Source: Paenibacillus pasadenensis
GTDB lineage: Bacteria > Bacillota > Bacilli > Paenibacillales > Paenibacillaceae
DNA: 64,000 bases
Direction of reading: 5' to 3'
Assembly (NCBI RefSeq): GCF_023715725.1
Contig: NZ_JAMBOT010000006.1
Coordinates: 62,001 to 126,000, forward strand
The notes beneath the pieces are model-generated. The model did not search any database. It saw only the letters and a program-made list of their open reading frames with translations, and was not told where the DNA came from. Positions 16,397-27,151 of this stretch are shown here, one piece after another. Position numbers and translations under genes: made by a program. Numbering within the stretch: position 1 is the stretch's first letter; the number at the start of each line of letters is the position of its first letter.

Positions 16397-17230
16397 TTAG
16401 TTGGAGTAGAAAGACAGTCCGCCAACTACAACGGTGGAGGAAGAAGCTTCAATCCGGTACGTGCCGGACGGCTGCCCGTAAGCCAAGGTGTAGTTCATGA
16501 TTGAACCGCTCGATCCTGCGGCAACATAAGCGGAGGTACTTCCTACATATGTGCTGCTGGAACCGGAAATCCGATAAAGTGTGAAATAAATATAGCTTCC
16601 GGTCGTAGAGCTTGTGTTGTTAAAGCTGGTGCTGAGCACAAGATTATTCGACATTCCCGACTGGGTATAGGTTTGGAAGAAGGCTGGCGTTGCAACTCCT
16701 TTGGTCGATTGAGCCGTTTGACCGGTGGCGTTGCGCGCGACGACCTTGATCGAGTACGACCTGCTAGGCGTTGCGCTCAGAGAATAGCTTGTAGAAGAAG
16801 TAGTCGTGTAGAAATTTCCGTCAACATAGAGGTCGTACTCAACTGCATTTGAAGCGCTCCAGCTTAAGCTGATGTTGTTGTACGTCGCAGTGGCGTTAAT
16901 CACAGGAGCGGACGGACAGCCAAGCGTTGTCACCAGAGGAGCAGATGTGCTTCCGAAGGAACCCGTGCCTCTGACCTCGAAAGAGTAAGAGGTGCATGGG
17001 CTGAGTCCCGTAATTGGATAAGAGCTGGTATTGGCTGTTGACGTCAACAAGCTGCCGTTTTTGTAAATTTGCACGGCATTCTCGCCAGGCTGCAGCGTCC
17101 AGCTCAGTGTAAGTGAGTTCGTGGTTACGTTAGATGTGGTAGCGTACATGGCAGCGCTTGCAGTAAAAGACGGTACAACAGACATAATAAGACCTACACT
17201 CATCGCTATTTTTAACATCCGTTTTTTCAC
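16397..17230 (-). CDS. Secreted fibronectin type III protein of unknown function
   Basis: A 277-residue exported protein: signal peptide of about 27 residues (KKRMLKIAMSVGLIMSVVPS, cleavage near TASA-A), then two Fn3 domains (about 28-105 and 106-185, with TTNSLTLSWT and YNNISLSWSAS cores) and a Ser/Thr-rich beta domain of about 90 residues that ends in a hydrophobic strand. There is no catalytic domain and no wall-anchor motif. The GTG start at 17230 has only a weak, distant AAGGA; ATG four codons later is an alternative. Role unknown, perhaps surface adhesion. Confidence 0.75.
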   Translation of the reverse strand: MKKRMLKIAMSVGLIMSVVPSFTASAAMYATTSNVTTNSLTLSWTLQPGENAVQIYKNGSLLTSTANTSSYPITGLSPCTSYSFEVRGTGSFGSTSAPLVTTLGCPSAPVINATATYNNISLSWSASNAVEYDLYVDGNFYTTTSSTSYSLSATPSRSYSIKVVARNATGQTAQSTKGVATPAFFQTYTQSGMSNNLVLSTSFNNTSSTTGSYIYFTLYRISGSSSTYVGSTSAYVAAGSSGSIMNYTLAYGQPSGTYRIEASSSTVVVGGLSFYSN

Positions 17231-17436
17231 TTCATAACACCATCCTTAGGTTAGATTGGTTAAAACTTTGAATCTAGCAATGAAGCTATTTCCCTCCTTA
17301 AAATTACTTTTATTTGTCTTTTCTTCATGAGATTACCACTATGAGAGTTTTAGTGCAACTGAAATTCTACTTCAATTTAATTCAAAAATATGAAAATTTA
17401 TTCCGATTTTACACTTTAATAAAGTGAGGGATGCCG

Positions 17437-17664
17437 ATGGAAAAACAAGGGATTCATACAAGCCAATCGGACAACACGAACCTTCATCAAGAAGAGCATT
17501 ATGTCGATGAAAACCTTCGCTCTATTCAAACGATCGCGGGAGGAGGGCCGCCTAAAATAGCTGATCTCAAAGCAATGCCTCTTATGGTCAGGATGTTCGG
17601 TTACGTGATTATTGCTATAATTGTATTGATGGGCCTAACAGCCGTTGCGGTTAGCTTTATGTAA
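17437..17664 (+). CDS. Small single-pass membrane protein
   Basis: A 75-residue protein: polar N-terminal half rich in Glu/His/Asn, then a membrane helix at about residues 52-73 (GYVIIAIIVLMGLTAVAVSF). ATG 17437 is preferred over 17431 because the GTGAGGG ribosome binding site lies 6 bases before it. Own terminator follows. I do not recognise the family. Confidence 0.65.
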   Translation: MEKQGIHTSQSDNTNLHQEEHYVDENLRSIQTIAGGGPPKIADLKAMPLMVRMFGYVIIAIIVLMGLTAVAVSFM

Positions 17665-17698
17665 CAAGCTTCAGCAGACATATTGGAACCGCGTTATC

Positions 17699-17725
17699 GC
17701 TCTCCTCGTGAGAGCTTTTTATTTT
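17699..17725 (+). terminator. Terminator of the small membrane protein gene
   Basis: GCTCTC / GAGAGC stem with 5-base loop followed by TTTTTATTTT. Confidence 0.65.
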
Positions 17726-17876
17726 AGCCTGACCAAAATAATAACGAATCAGAAAATATCTGGATAGAAATGGATACAAGTGAAATGGACCGACTCATCC
17801 TATATAATTAAGGGAACATAACCTTTATTGTCGAATTATAAGTGCAATTAGCAGCAGGTTGGAAGGTGAGGGCGCC

Positions 17877-19058
17877 GTGGATTTTCCAGTGAACATTCTA
17901 CTCGTTGACGATCACCCGGAAAACTTGATTGCCATCGAGGCGGTTCTTCGCGGAGAACGATACCGTCTGGTGCGGGCTTTGTCAGGCATGGAAGCTTTGC
18001 GGTGGTTATTGGAAGAGGAGTTTGCCGTCATTGTCATGGATGTACAAATGCCGGGTATGGACGGGATTGAGACGGCCAGCATCATCCGCACCCGGGAGAA
18101 AACCAAATACGTGCCCATTATCTTTATGACAGCAAACAGCAACAAGATGGAGTATATCTTTGCCGGTTATGCAGTTGGCGCTATGGATTACATGACCAAA
18201 CCTTTTGTTCCGCAAATTCTTAAAGCTAAAATCGAAGGTTATGTCAGCATGTATGAGGCGAACAAAACACTGCAAATCCAAAGCGAGACGTTAAAACATC
18301 AAACAAGACAGCTTGAGATTGCTAACCGGGAGCTTATTCAGGCAAAAGAAACGGCTGAAATTGCCTCACGAATCAAGTCGGAATTCCTTGCTATGATCAG
18401 CCATGAGATACGAACGCCATTAAACGGAATCATTGGCATGTCAGACCTGCTCAATGCCTCTGAGCTGCCGGAGGAATACACCGAGATGGCAGGCATCATT
18501 CACAAAAGCGGCAATGCGCTGCTCTCAGTCATTAATCAAATTCTTGATTTCTCCAAAATCGAGTCCGGCAAAATGGAGTTGGAGGAGGAACCATTTTCGC
18601 TGCCTCATTGCTTGAATGAAACGGTTGATCTGTTCTCCGCCAAAACAAGGGAACGAAACCTGGACATGACCGTAGCGATTGACCCGTCTGTACCGCCTGT
18701 TATTAAAGGGGATATGAACAGCCTGCGGCAAGTATTGAATAACATCGTGGGTAATGCCGTGAAGTTTACGCAAGAGGGCAGCGTGTCCATCATCGTTAAC
18801 AAGCTGAAGGAAGATCCCCTTATACTTGAATTTGTCATTAAAGATACCGGGATCGGAATTCCTCCTCATAAAATTAACGAGCTTTTCCAGCCGTTCTCAC
18901 AGCTCGACGCTTCTACTACACGGAAGTTCGGAGGCACCGGACTGGGCTTATCGATTAGCAAGTCATTAATTGAATTAATGGGAGGCACCATTCAAGTTGA
19001 ACCGACGGATGGACCCGGCGCAACGTTTATGTTTACGATTGAAGTCAAGCCGTTATAA
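17877..19058 (+). CDS. Receiver-histidine kinase hybrid, cytosolic
   Basis: A 393-residue soluble protein with reversed hybrid order: N-terminal receiver (LLVDDHPEN, phosphoacceptor Asp55 in [14 protein letters not shown] Lys), a coiled coil about 128-165, HisKA ([10 protein letters not shown], His176) and HATPase ([24 protein letters not shown]). GTG 17877 follows AAGGTGAGG; a TTG at 17859 is less likely. It lies 47 bases before the giant poly-HAMP kinase and is probably co-transcribed, so phosphate may move between the two. No DNA-binding output in either. Confidence 0.88.
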   Translation: MDFPVNILLVDDHPENLIAIEAVLRGERYRLVRALSGMEALRWLLEEEFAVIVMDVQMPGMDGIETASIIRTREKTKYVPIIFMTANSNKMEYIFAGYAVGAMDYMTKPFVPQILKAKIEGYVSMYEANKTLQIQSETLKHQTRQLEIANRELIQAKETAEIASRIKSEFLAMISHEIRTPLNGIIGMSDLLNASELPEEYTEMAGIIHKSGNALLSVINQILDFSKIESGKMELEEEPFSLPHCLNETVDLFSAKTRERNLDMTVAIDPSVPPVIKGDMNSLRQVLNNIVGNAVKFTQEGSVSIIVNKLKEDPLILEFVIKDTGIGIPPHKINELFQPFSQLDASTTRKFGGTGLGLSISKSLIELMGGTIQVEPTDGPGATFMFTIEVKPL

Positions 19059-19105
19059 ACAGGGCATCCCACACTTAGCGATCGAAAAGGGGTAAGGCAA
19101 ATTAT

Positions 19106-22100
19106 ATGAAGGAACACAATGACATTCCTATTGACAGCGGTGAGCTGCTCAACGCCTTGATGGCGTTGAAAAAAGGAAACTTTTCCTACAGAATGCCCTA
19201 TGACCGCACAGGAGTTGCCGGCAAGGTAGCGGATACGTTTAATGAAATTATGGATATTCAGGAAGGTCTGGTCAATGAGGTCCAGACTGTAGCCAAAGTG
19301 GTCGGCAAAGAGGGCAATCTGTCACGGAGATTTGTCCAGAAAAATCTTGGCGGCTCCTGGGAAACGGTCACCGATTCGCTGAACGGCCTTGTCATCGACC
19401 TGATCCAGCCGACAAGCGAGATGGTCCGGGTTATCAATGCTGTAGCCAAGGGCGATCTTTCCCAAAAGGTGGAGCTGGAAATCGAGGGGCGGCCGCTCAC
19501 CGGTGAATTCCAAAGAACGGCCAGCAACATCAACATGATGGTGAATCAGCTCAGCACGTTTGCCTCCGAGGTTACGCGTGTCGCTCGCGAGGTCGGCACA
19601 GAGGGGATTCTGGGCGGACAAGCAGACGTAAAAGGTGTGTCCGGTACGTGGAAGGACTTGACCGACAGCGTAAATTACATGGCGTCCAACCTGACGGATC
19701 AGGTGCGGAATATTGCAGCGGTAACAACAGCCGTTGCAAACGGCGATCTGTCCAAACAGATTACCGTTAATGCGCGCGGCGAGATTATGGAGCTCAAAAA
19801 CACCATTAACACGATGGTGGACCAGCTCTCCATGTTCTCCTCCGAGGTTACGCGTGTGGCTCGGGAGGTAGGAACGGAAGGCAAGCTGGGCGGGCAAGCG
19901 GATGTTAAAGGCGTGTCCGGAACTTGGCGTGATTTGACCGAAAGCGTGAACTATATGGCGTCCAACCTGACCAACCAGGTGCGGAACATTGCCGTTGTAA
20001 CAACAGCCGTCGCAAATGGCGACCTATCGAAAAAAATTACCGCAGATGTGCAGGGCGAGATTCTCGAACTGAAAAATACGATCAATACGATGGTGGATCA
20101 GCTGTCTACTTTTGCTTCCGAGGTAACCCGGATGGCCCGAGAGGTCGGTACGGAAGGTATTCTCGGCGGACAAGCGGATGTTAAGGGCGTATCCGGAACT
20201 TGGCGCGATTTGACCGAGAGCGTGAACTATATGGCGTCCAACCTGACCAACCAGGTGCGGAACATCGCGGAAGTGACCACGGCTGTCGCCAAGGGCGATC
20301 TGTCGAAGACGATTACCGTTGACGCCAAGGGCGAGATTCTCCAATTGAAAAGCACGATCAATATTATGGTCGATCAGCTCAGCAACTTTGCCTCCGAGGT
20401 TACGCGTGTAGCCCGCGAGGTTTCAACGGAAGGCATTCTCGGCGGACAAGCAGACGTTAAAGGCGTATCCGGCACATGGAAGGATTTGACCGACAGCGTT
20501 AACTTTATGGCCGGCACGTTAACCGACCAGGTGCGGAATATTGCTGAGGTGACGACTGCGGTCGCTAAAGGCGATCTGTCCAAACAGATTACGGTAAATG
20601 CCAAGGGAGAAATTCTGGAGCTAAAAAATACGATCAATACGATGGTGGACCAGCTCTCCACGTTTGCCTCCGAAGTTACCCGCGTGGCGCGCGAGGTAGG
20701 CACCGAGGGCATGCTGGGCGGACAGGCTCAAGTAAAAGGCGTTGCGGGCACATGGCGTGATTTGACCGAAAGCGTTAACTACATGGCTTCGAACTTGACC
20801 AACCAGGTGCGGAATATCGCGGTCGTTACAACTGCGGTCGCAAACGGCGATTTGTCCAAAAAGATTACCGCGGATGTGCAAGGCGAGATTCTCGAACTGA
20901 AAAATACGATCAACACGATGGTGGACCAGCTCTCCATGTTCTCTTCCGAGGTTACGCGTGTGGCGCGCGAAGTCGGCACGGACGGCAAGCTGGGCGGTCA
21001 GGCCCAGGTGCGCGGCGTCGGCGGCACATGGAAGGACTTAACCGAAAGCGTTAATAACATGGCACGGAATCTGACGGATCAGGTGCGGAACATCGCGGAC
21101 GTGACGACAGCAGTTGCGAAGGGCGACCTTTCCAAAAAGATTACCGTTGACGTTAAGGGCGAAATTCTTGAGCTGAAAATCACGATTAATACGATGGTAG
21201 ACCAGCTCTCTACGTTTGCCTCCGAGGTAACCCGCGTCGCACGCGAGGTCGGCACGGACGGCAAACTCGGCGCACAAGCGGAAGTAAAAGACGTTTCCGG
21301 CACATGGAAAGATCTTACGGATACGGTTAACTATATGGCCAGCAACCTGACCATTCAGATGCGCAATATTGCCGGCGTAACGACGGCGGTTGCAAACGGC
21401 GACCTTTCCAAAAAGATTACCGTTGATGTTAAAGGCGAGCTTTTGGAGCTGAAAAACACCATTAACACGATGGTGGATCAGCTTAACTCCTTTGCGTCCG
21501 AGGTTACGCGCGTAGCGCGGGAGGTAGGAACGGACGGCAAGCTGGGCGGACAAGCCCAAGTTCGCGGCGTCGGCGGAATCTGGAAGGATCTCACCGACAA
21601 CGTTAACATAATGGCGACCAACCTGACGGATCAGGTGCGCGGCATCGCCAAGGTCGTCACTGCGGTTGCGAACGGCAACCTGAAGCAGAAGCTGAACGTG
21701 GAAGCAAAAGGCGAAATCGCCGAGCTGACGGACACAATCAACAATATGATCGAGACGCTGGCTACGTTTGCTGACCAGGTCACAACTGTGGCTCGGGAGG
21801 TAGGAGCGGAGGGCAAGCTTGGAGGCCAAGCAAGCGTGCCTGGCGCTGCCGGCACATGGCGCGATCTTACCGACAACGTTAACTACATGGCGAGCACGCT
21901 CACGACTCAGGTACGCGCCATCACCAACGTTGCAACAGCGGTAACCAACGGCGATTTGTCGCGCGCCATTGATGTATCCGCGTCGGGTGAAGTCGCCACG
22001 CTGAAGGACAACATCAACGAAATGATTCGCAATTTGAAGGAAACGACCCGGATTAATACGGAGCAGGACTGGCTCAAAACAAATCTAGCGAAATTCACAA

Positions 22101-24793
22101 GGCTGCTGCAGGGCCAGCGGGATCTGTATGCGGTCAGCCGTATGATTTTGTCGGAGCTTGCTCCGCTTGTATCCATGCAGCACGGCGTCTTTTACATCAA
22201 CGAGCCGTTTAACGGCGAACCGGTGCTGAAGCTGTTTGCCAGTTATGCGTACCAAAGCCGCAAACATCTGGCAAACGAATTCCGGGCCGGACAAGGCTTG
22301 GTCGGCCAATGCCTGATCGAGAAGCAGCGAATTCTGCTTACGAACGTGCCGGGAGATTACGTTGTTATTTCGTCTGCATTGGGAGAAGCTACGCCGCTTA
22401 ATATCGTACTGCTGCCGATTATTTTTGAAGATCAGGTGCTGGCGATACTGGAGCTCGCTTCCTTCCGCTCGTTCAGCGATATCGATCTCGCATTCCTCGA
22501 TCAGCTGACAGAATCGATCGGTATCGTCATTAACACGATGCAGGCGAACCAAAGAACAGAGGAGCTGCTTATTCAGTCGCAGTCACTCACTGAGGAGCTC
22601 CAAAAGCAGCAGATGGAGCTGCAAAATACAAACGAAGAGCTTGAGGATAAAGCAAAACTGCTGGTGCTGCAGAAGGCGGAAGTGGAGAGCAAAAACCAAG
22701 AGGTCGAGGTGGCCAAGCATTATTTAGAGGAAAAAGCGGAGCAGCTTGCGCTTACATCCAAGTACAAATCCGAGTTTCTGGCCAATATGTCGCATGAGCT
22801 TCGCACTCCGCTGAATTCCTTACTGCTGTTGGCGGAACAGCTCGCCGAGAATCCGGACGAAAACCTGCATGAGGTGCAGGTGAAGTTTGCCAAAACCATT
22901 CAGGAATCCGGAATCGAGCTGCTTAACCTCATTAACGATATTCTCGATCTGTCCAAAGTTGAATCGGGCACGATTACGCCTGATTACAGCGAAGTGCCAT
23001 TGGTTGAGCTGACGGGCGGACTTGACCGCACCTTCCGCCATATGGTGGACACGAAAAAACTGGATTACCGGATTCAAATCGATCCAGGCGTGCCGGAAAC
23101 CGTCGTCACGGATTTCAAACGGCTGCAGCAGATATTGAAAAACCTGCTCTCAAACGCGTTTAAGTTCACGGAGCAAGGCCAAATCATGCTTCAGATCAAA
23201 CAAGCTACCGGCGGCTGGAACCCGGAAAATGAATCGCTTAGACATGCGAAGACAGTTCTTTGTTTCTCAGTAAGCGATACAGGAATCGGAATTCCTCAGG
23301 AGAAACAGCAGATTATTTTTGAAGCCTTCCAGCAAGCGGACGGCAGCACGAACCGGGAGTATGGCGGCACCGGCCTTGGTCTTGCAATATCCCGGGAAAT
23401 TGCCGAGATGCTGGGCGGAGAGATTACTTTGTACAGCGAGGTGGGCAAGGGCAGCGTATTTAATCTGTACCTTCCGACTGAAGCCGAGGCGGTGGAGCCG
23501 GAGCCTAAAAAGCTTCATGTTCCCGAAGTCATTGATATTACCCCGCCTAAACGCAGAAGCAATCTTGCCAAGCAAGCGGAGGATGCAATCGTCGACGATC
23601 GGAATCACATCAAGCCGGAGGACCGTGTATTCCTGATCGTGGAGGACGATCAGAAGTTTAATGCCATCATCATGGATCTCCTTCACAAAAAAGGGATTAA
23701 AGCGGTCGTTTCCGCCAGCGGATCGGATGCTCTTGAGCTCGTTCACAAGTATAATCCGATTGCAATTACGCTGGACTTGCATCTTGGAGAAATCGACGGC
23801 TGGCTGGTGCTTGAGCAGCTCAAGAACGATATTAACCTGCGGCATATTCCGATCTGCGTCATGACCGTCGACGAGGATGAGGTGCTCCTGCTGCAAAAAG
23901 GAGTTCACAATTATTTCCGTAAGCCGGTGACGAATGAGGAACTGGAAAACGCGCTGGACAGGTTGAACCAATTCGCCGATAAGACAGTTCAGCATCTGCT
24001 TGTTGTCGTCCATGATGACCAAGAGCGTAAGGCAATTGTAGAACTGCTGAAAAACCAGGATATCAAAATCACGGCAGTCGACACGGGACGAAAAGCATTG
24101 AACCAGATCAATACCAAGGACATCGATTGTGTAGTTCTGGACAATAGCCTGCCGGATATGAACGTCATTCGTTTTGTGCGGGACATGCACAAAAACGCTA
24201 AGAACAAACGGCTTCCTGTTGTGGCTCGCCTGAGCAAAAAGCTGACACCGGCGGAAGAGGACGAGTGGGATGATCTACTTAAGATGGCCATTATGAAAGA
24301 AGTGAAGTCGAATCCGCAGCTGATCGACGCTACAACGCTTTTCCTGCACCGGAAGGCGGAAAACCTGCCTGATAGCTCCAGAGATAAGCTGGTGAAGCTG
24401 CACAGCTCGGATGAAATGATTGAGTACAAAAAAGTGCTCGTCGTGGATGACGACATCCGGAACATTTTCGCGCTTACAACGATTTTGGAGCGCCATCAAA
24501 TGAAGGTCATTCCGGCTGAGAATGGATATGATGCCATCACGTTGCTGGAGCAGACACCGGACATCGAAATCGTGCTGATGGATATTATGATGCCGGGAAT
24601 GGACGGGTACGAAACAACCCGGGCGATTCGGGAAAAAGCGAAGTTTATGGAGCTTCCCATCATTGCGCTCACCGCTAAAGCGATGAAGGGAGACCGGGAG
24701 CTTTGCCTGGAAGCAGGCTGCTCGGATTATATTACGAAGCCGGTCAACAGCGCCCAGCTGTTGGCGATGATGCGTACTTGGTTGGATAAATAA
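19106..24793 (+). CDS. Giant poly-HAMP hybrid histidine kinase with GAF and three receivers
   Basis: A 1895-residue protein with no signal peptide or membrane segment, so a cytosolic kinase. Order: a divergent HAMP pair (about 1-107), nine copies of a 92-residue HAMP-pair repeat (about 107-935) plus half a copy, GAF domain (about 985-1148), coiled coil (about 1150-1220), HisKA ([10 protein letters not shown], His1230), HATPase ([23 protein letters not shown]), and three receivers with Asp1557, Asp1679 and Asp1826. The last receiver is the most canonical ([11 protein letters not shown]); the second has weak acidic pocket residues (VVVHDD) and may be degenerate. The layout resembles fungal Nik1/group III and bacterial osmosensing-like poly-HAMP kinases. 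AAGGGGTAAGG precedes the ATG. Confidence 0.92.
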   Translation: MKEHNDIPIDSGELLNALMALKKGNFSYRMPYDRTGVAGKVADTFNEIMDIQEGLVNEVQTVAKVVGKEGNLSRRFVQKNLGGSWETVTDSLNGLVIDLIQPTSEMVRVINAVAKGDLSQKVELEIEGRPLTGEFQRTASNINMMVNQLSTFASEVTRVAREVGTEGILGGQADVKGVSGTWKDLTDSVNYMASNLTDQVRNIAAVTTAVANGDLSKQITVNARGEIMELKNTINTMVDQLSMFSSEVTRVAREVGTEGKLGGQADVKGVSGTWRDLTESVNYMASNLTNQVRNIAVVTTAVANGDLSKKITADVQGEILELKNTINTMVDQLSTFASEVTRMAREVGTEGILGGQADVKGVSGTWRDLTESVNYMASNLTNQVRNIAEVTTAVAKGDLSKTITVDAKGEILQLKSTINIMVDQLSNFASEVTRVAREVSTEGILGGQADVKGVSGTWKDLTDSVNFMAGTLTDQVRNIAEVTTAVAKGDLSKQITVNAKGEILELKNTINTMVDQLSTFASEVTRVAREVGTEGMLGGQAQVKGVAGTWRDLTESVNYMASNLTNQVRNIAVVTTAVANGDLSKKITADVQGEILELKNTINTMVDQLSMFSSEVTRVAREVGTDGKLGGQAQVRGVGGTWKDLTESVNNMARNLTDQVRNIADVTTAVAKGDLSKKITVDVKGEILELKITINTMVDQLSTFASEVTRVAREVGTDGKLGAQAEVKDVSGTWKDLTDTVNYMASNLTIQMRNIAGVTTAVANGDLSKKITVDVKGELLELKNTINTMVDQLNSFASEVTRVAREVGTDGKLGGQAQVRGVGGIWKDLTDNVNIMATNLTDQVRGIAKVVTAVANGNLKQKLNVEAKGEIAELTDTINNMIETLATFADQVTTVAREVGAEGKLGGQASVPGAAGTWRDLTDNVNYMASTLTTQVRAITNVATAVTNGDLSRAIDVSASGEVATLKDNINEMIRNLKETTRINTEQDWLKTNLAKFTRLLQGQRDLYAVSRMILSELAPLVSMQHGVFYINEPFNGEPVLKLFASYAYQSRKHLANEFRAGQGLVGQCLIEKQRILLTNVPGDYVVISSALGEATPLNIVLLPIIFEDQVLAILELASFRSFSDIDLAFLDQLTESIGIVINTMQANQRTEELLIQSQSLTEELQKQQMELQNTNEELEDKAKLLVLQKAEVESKNQEVEVAKHYLEEKAEQLALTSKYKSEFLANMSHELRTPLNSLLLLAEQLAENPDENLHEVQVKFAKTIQESGIELLNLINDILDLSKVESGTITPDYSEVPLVELTGGLDRTFRHMVDTKKLDYRIQIDPGVPETVVTDFKRLQQILKNLLSNAFKFTEQGQIMLQIKQATGGWNPENESLRHAKTVLCFSVSDTGIGIPQEKQQIIFEAFQQADGSTNREYGGTGLGLAISREIAEMLGGEITLYSEVGKGSVFNLYLPTEAEAVEPEPKKLHVPEVIDITPPKRRSNLAKQAEDAIVDDRNHIKPEDRVFLIVEDDQKFNAIIMDLLHKKGIKAVVSASGSDALELVHKYNPIAITLDLHLGEIDGWLVLEQLKNDINLRHIPICVMTVDEDEVLLLQKGVHNYFRKPVTNEELENALDRLNQFADKTVQHLLVVVHDDQERKAIVELLKNQDIKITAVDTGRKALNQINTKDIDCVVLDNSLPDMNVIRFVRDMHKNAKNKRLPVVARLSKKLTPAEEDEWDDLLKMAIMKEVKSNPQLIDATTLFLHRKAENLPDSSRDKLVKLHSSDEMIEYKKVLVVDDDIRNIFALTTILERHQMKVIPAENGYDAITLLEQTPDIEIVLMDIMMPGMDGYETTRAIREKAKFMELPIIALTAKAMKGDRELCLEAGCSDYITKPVNSAQLLAMMRTWLDK
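19424..22040 (+). repeat. Tandem 276-bp repeat encoding HAMP pairs
   Basis: Units begin at 19424, 19703, 19979, 20255, 20531, 20807, 21083, 21359 and 21635, with a final half unit from 21911. Spacing is exactly 276 bases from the second unit on. Each starts VRNIA-VTTAVA-GDLSK and ends near YMASNLTNQ. The middle units are nearly identical in protein and very similar in DNA, while the first and last are more diverged. Confidence 0.95.
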
Positions 24794-24803
24794 GCTAGTA
24801 ATC

Positions 24804-24836
24804 AAGACTGCCGAGATATCCCGGCAGTCTTTTTTG
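24804..24836 (+). terminator. Terminator of the kinase operon
   Basis: AAGACTGCCG / CGGCAGTCTT stem followed by a run of T. Confidence 0.8.
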
Positions 24837-24938
24837 TCTTAATTTAGATTGGTTATCTGATTCTGGAATAAAACGAAAACCAATTCTATGCTTATATCGT
24901 CATTCAGATGACTCGCAATCTAATTAGGAGGAATTTTT

Positions 24939-25367
24939 TTGCCAAAGTTAATTGGTGGGGCTGCAGTTATTCTGGATTCCGACGGAAAAGTGCTTTTGGT
25001 CAAACATAGCTATGGCAAAAAAAATTGGGAGCTGCCGGGCGGAAAAGGCGAGGACAATGAATCTGCGGAAGCAACGGCACGAAGAGAGGTACTGGAGGAA
25101 GTAGGGTTAAACATCGAGTTCGAGCAATTAACCGGCGTTTATTATGACCCGGCTTATGATATGCATCATTTTGTTTTCCTAACAGACAGCGGGAATAATC
25201 AATCGCCTCAACCGAGCTCTCCTGAAATTTTAGAATGCAAATTTTTCGCAATTAATGAGCTGCCCACACCAATCAGCGATTTTACGTGCAAACGAATTGA
25301 AGACGCGCTGACTTCTAACAAAAAGCAATTATTTCATACAGTGGGGCCGAGAATATGGATGGAATAG
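24939..25367 (+). CDS. Nudix hydrolase
   Basis: A 142-residue Nudix protein. The Nudix box is complete between about residues 28 and 52 (G, E, RREVLEEVGL in the correct spacing). TTG start directly after TAGGAGG. N-terminal GGAAVILDSDGKVLLVKHSY is typical of MutT-like enzymes that hydrolyse nucleoside diphosphate derivatives. Substrate unknown; stands alone with its own terminator. Confidence 0.88.
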   Translation: MPKLIGGAAVILDSDGKVLLVKHSYGKKNWELPGGKGEDNESAEATARREVLEEVGLNIEFEQLTGVYYDPAYDMHHFVFLTDSGNNQSPQPSSPEILECKFFAINELPTPISDFTCKRIEDALTSNKKQLFHTVGPRIWME

Positions 25368-25390
25368 CTTGAGCATGAGTCGATCACCAG

Positions 25391-25426
25391 AACGCTCACC
25401 GGACCATGGTGGGCGTTTGTTATTTT
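25391..25426 (+). terminator. Terminator of the Nudix gene
   Basis: AACGCTCACC / GGTGGGCGTT stem with one mismatch, followed by TGTTATTTT. Confidence 0.65.
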
Positions 25427-25514
25427 AGCTCATCGTATAACAAGTTTAGAAAAGCTCCATACTGGTTAATCGGTAACTTGAATCGCTTTAAATAAATGGA
25501 AATGAGGTTACTCC

Positions 25515-26648
25515 ATGCTAAAATCACAGTCAAAAAAGGCTGTTCTAATAGAACTGGATTTCCTTAGAGCATTGGGTATCCTGGCTGTTCTATTCATTCA
25601 TGGTACATCATCTGCGGTAGCCAGCACTGATCCCAACTCTTCCTTGTTTTTAGTTTTTGTTTTTATTAACACGTTATCTAAATTTGCCGTTCCGCTATTT
25701 ATTTTGATTAGCGGAATTTCACTGTTTTACAATTACTACGACTATCCGTTGAACAAAAAATCAATACGTACATTTTACAAAAAAAGATTCCTTAAAATTC
25801 TGTCTCCATTCATTATTTTTTCGTTTGTTTATTATACGGTTGTTATTTTATCCAGATATGAATGGTCTAGCTTCGGGCAGTTTATTTCTCATTTTTTCAC
25901 ATGGGATTTTTTGATTAAATTGATCATCGGAAAAACCTATACCCATCTATATTTTGTCTTCGTCATTATTCAATTTTATCTTGTATTTCCGTTTGTTTTG
26001 TACCTTCTGCAAAAAAATCCGCGCCTCATAAAATGGATCGTTGCCGGAGGACTTATCATCCAGTGGATTTATTTGCTTTATGCCAAGGAAATCGGGATTC
26101 CGTATGTAAAAAGCGGATTTTTTGCGTATATCTTTTACTTTTTTATTGGTGCTTACTTAGGAATTAACTATAACCATGTGCAGCAATTTTGGAATCTGAA
26201 ACATCGAAAGCTTTTAGGGAACATGCTTTTCTGGACAGCTTTTGTGCTTTCTGGAGCTGTGAACATCGTGTATTTTGTGTTCGAGGCTCAAGGAAAAGAG
26301 TTATTCTCTCAATTATTTTGGGTGGAATTAAAAAATGAGCTGTACATTACATCCGCTTGTTTCATGATGCTCAGCTTGGCTCTCTGGATTAAAAGGCTGC
26401 ATTGGGAGCGTTTAAAGAACATTTTAGTTCAACTTAGCTATGCATCATTTGGGATTTATTTAATCCATCCTTTGTTATTAAAACTATACCGCATGACGAA
26501 TGTGGGCGGAAACTCTTTAACCTATGGAGCTTGGATTACGGGAGGTTTCCTCTTCGCATTACTTGGCTCATGGATCATTGTCCTTTTGGCCGGAAAATGG
26601 AAAGGGCACTGGATTTTATTTGGACCTATACCGAAGCGGAGATTTTGA
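25515..26648 (+). CDS. Acyltransferase 3 family membrane protein
   Basis: A 377-residue multi-pass membrane acyltransferase (OatA/NodX-like fold, about ten segments). It begins with the typical ELDFLRALGILAVLFIHG, which includes the conserved His, and has the late LSYASFGIYLIHPLLL motif. Family members transfer acyl groups to extracytoplasmic sugars or wall polymers. No extracellular SGNH domain is attached, so it is the membrane-only form. The region is more A+T-rich than its neighbours. Monocistronic. Confidence 0.88.
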   Translation: MLKSQSKKAVLIELDFLRALGILAVLFIHGTSSAVASTDPNSSLFLVFVFINTLSKFAVPLFILISGISLFYNYYDYPLNKKSIRTFYKKRFLKILSPFIIFSFVYYTVVILSRYEWSSFGQFISHFFTWDFLIKLIIGKTYTHLYFVFVIIQFYLVFPFVLYLLQKNPRLIKWIVAGGLIIQWIYLLYAKEIGIPYVKSGFFAYIFYFFIGAYLGINYNHVQQFWNLKHRKLLGNMLFWTAFVLSGAVNIVYFVFEAQGKELFSQLFWVELKNELYITSACFMMLSLALWIKRLHWERLKNILVQLSYASFGIYLIHPLLLKLYRMTNVGGNSLTYGAWITGGFLFALLGSWIIVLLAGKWKGHWILFGPIPKRRF

Positions 26649-26732
26649 ACAACGGATAGGTACATACTCAAGGAACTTAGTGGGAATTAATATAGAAGCA
26701 GACGCCTTCGTTCACATTGTGCAAAATAGTAG

Positions 26733-26762
26733 TTGATCCGACACCAAATGGTGTTATATAAT
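26733..26762 (+). promoter_or_regulatory. Promoter of the ArsR-SRPBCC operon
   Basis: TTGATC, 18 bases, TATAAT. The spacer is filled by an operator-like inverted repeat. Confidence 0.7.
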
Positions 26763-26783
26763 CAATTCGTCACCAAATGGTGT
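26741..26783. promoter_or_regulatory. Two operator sites for the ArsR-type repressor
   Basis: The inverted repeat ACACCA-AA-TGGTGT occurs at 26741-26754 and again as CACCA-AA-TGGTG at 26771-26782, centres 29 bases apart. The first lies between -35 and -10, the second at the transcription start region. The gene directly downstream encodes a winged-helix repressor, so autorepression is the simplest reading. Confidence 0.65.
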
Positions 26784-26821
26784 CCAATCGAACGGACCAC
26801 AAATCCTTAGGAGAGGGTGTT

Positions 26822-27151
26822 GTGAGCGAACAGAACCAGTTGCGGGATGTATTCGACGCGATTGCAGATCCAACGAGGCGCCGGCTGATTCAACTGTTAT
26901 CAGAAGCGGATGAGCTGCCGCTCCACGAGTTAACGCCTCATTTTGAAATGGGACGTACAGCAGTCTCCAAGCATTTGACGATTCTAAAGGAGTCGGGACT
27001 AGTGCTTGACCGTAAAGTTGGACGAGAAACGAGATTCAGGCTGAATGCCTTTCCACTTAGAGAAGTTCAAGATTGGGTAACGTTCTACAGCAGGTTTTGG
27101 CGTACAAATATGTTCCGCTTAGAGCAGTTAATAGAGGAGGAAGAAAAATGA
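26822..27151 (+). CDS. ArsR-family winged-helix repressor
   Basis: A 109-residue repressor of the ArsR/SmtB fold (FDAIADPTRRRLIQLLSE; recognition helix region GRTAVSKHLTILKESGLV). It lacks the ELCVCDL metal-binding motif, so metal sensing is unlikely. The type that precedes AHSA1/SRPBCC genes usually acts this way. GTG 26822 is taken because AGGAGAGGG precedes it. The stop overlaps the next start (ATGA). Confidence 0.88.
   Translation: MSEQNQLRDVFDAIADPTRRRLIQLLSEADELPLHELTPHFEMGRTAVSKHLTILKESGLVLDRKVGRETRFRLNAFPLREVQDWVTFYSRFWRTNMFRLEQLIEEEEK

Noticed and set aside
19322..21829. Several long minus-strand frames across the kinase
   Set aside because: They repeat with the 276-bp HAMP unit and are the antisense reading of the repeat, not genes.
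19424..22040. Regular repeat considered as CRISPR or satellite DNA
   Set aside because: Units are 276 bases, in frame and encode HAMP domains; there are no short repeats with unique spacers.
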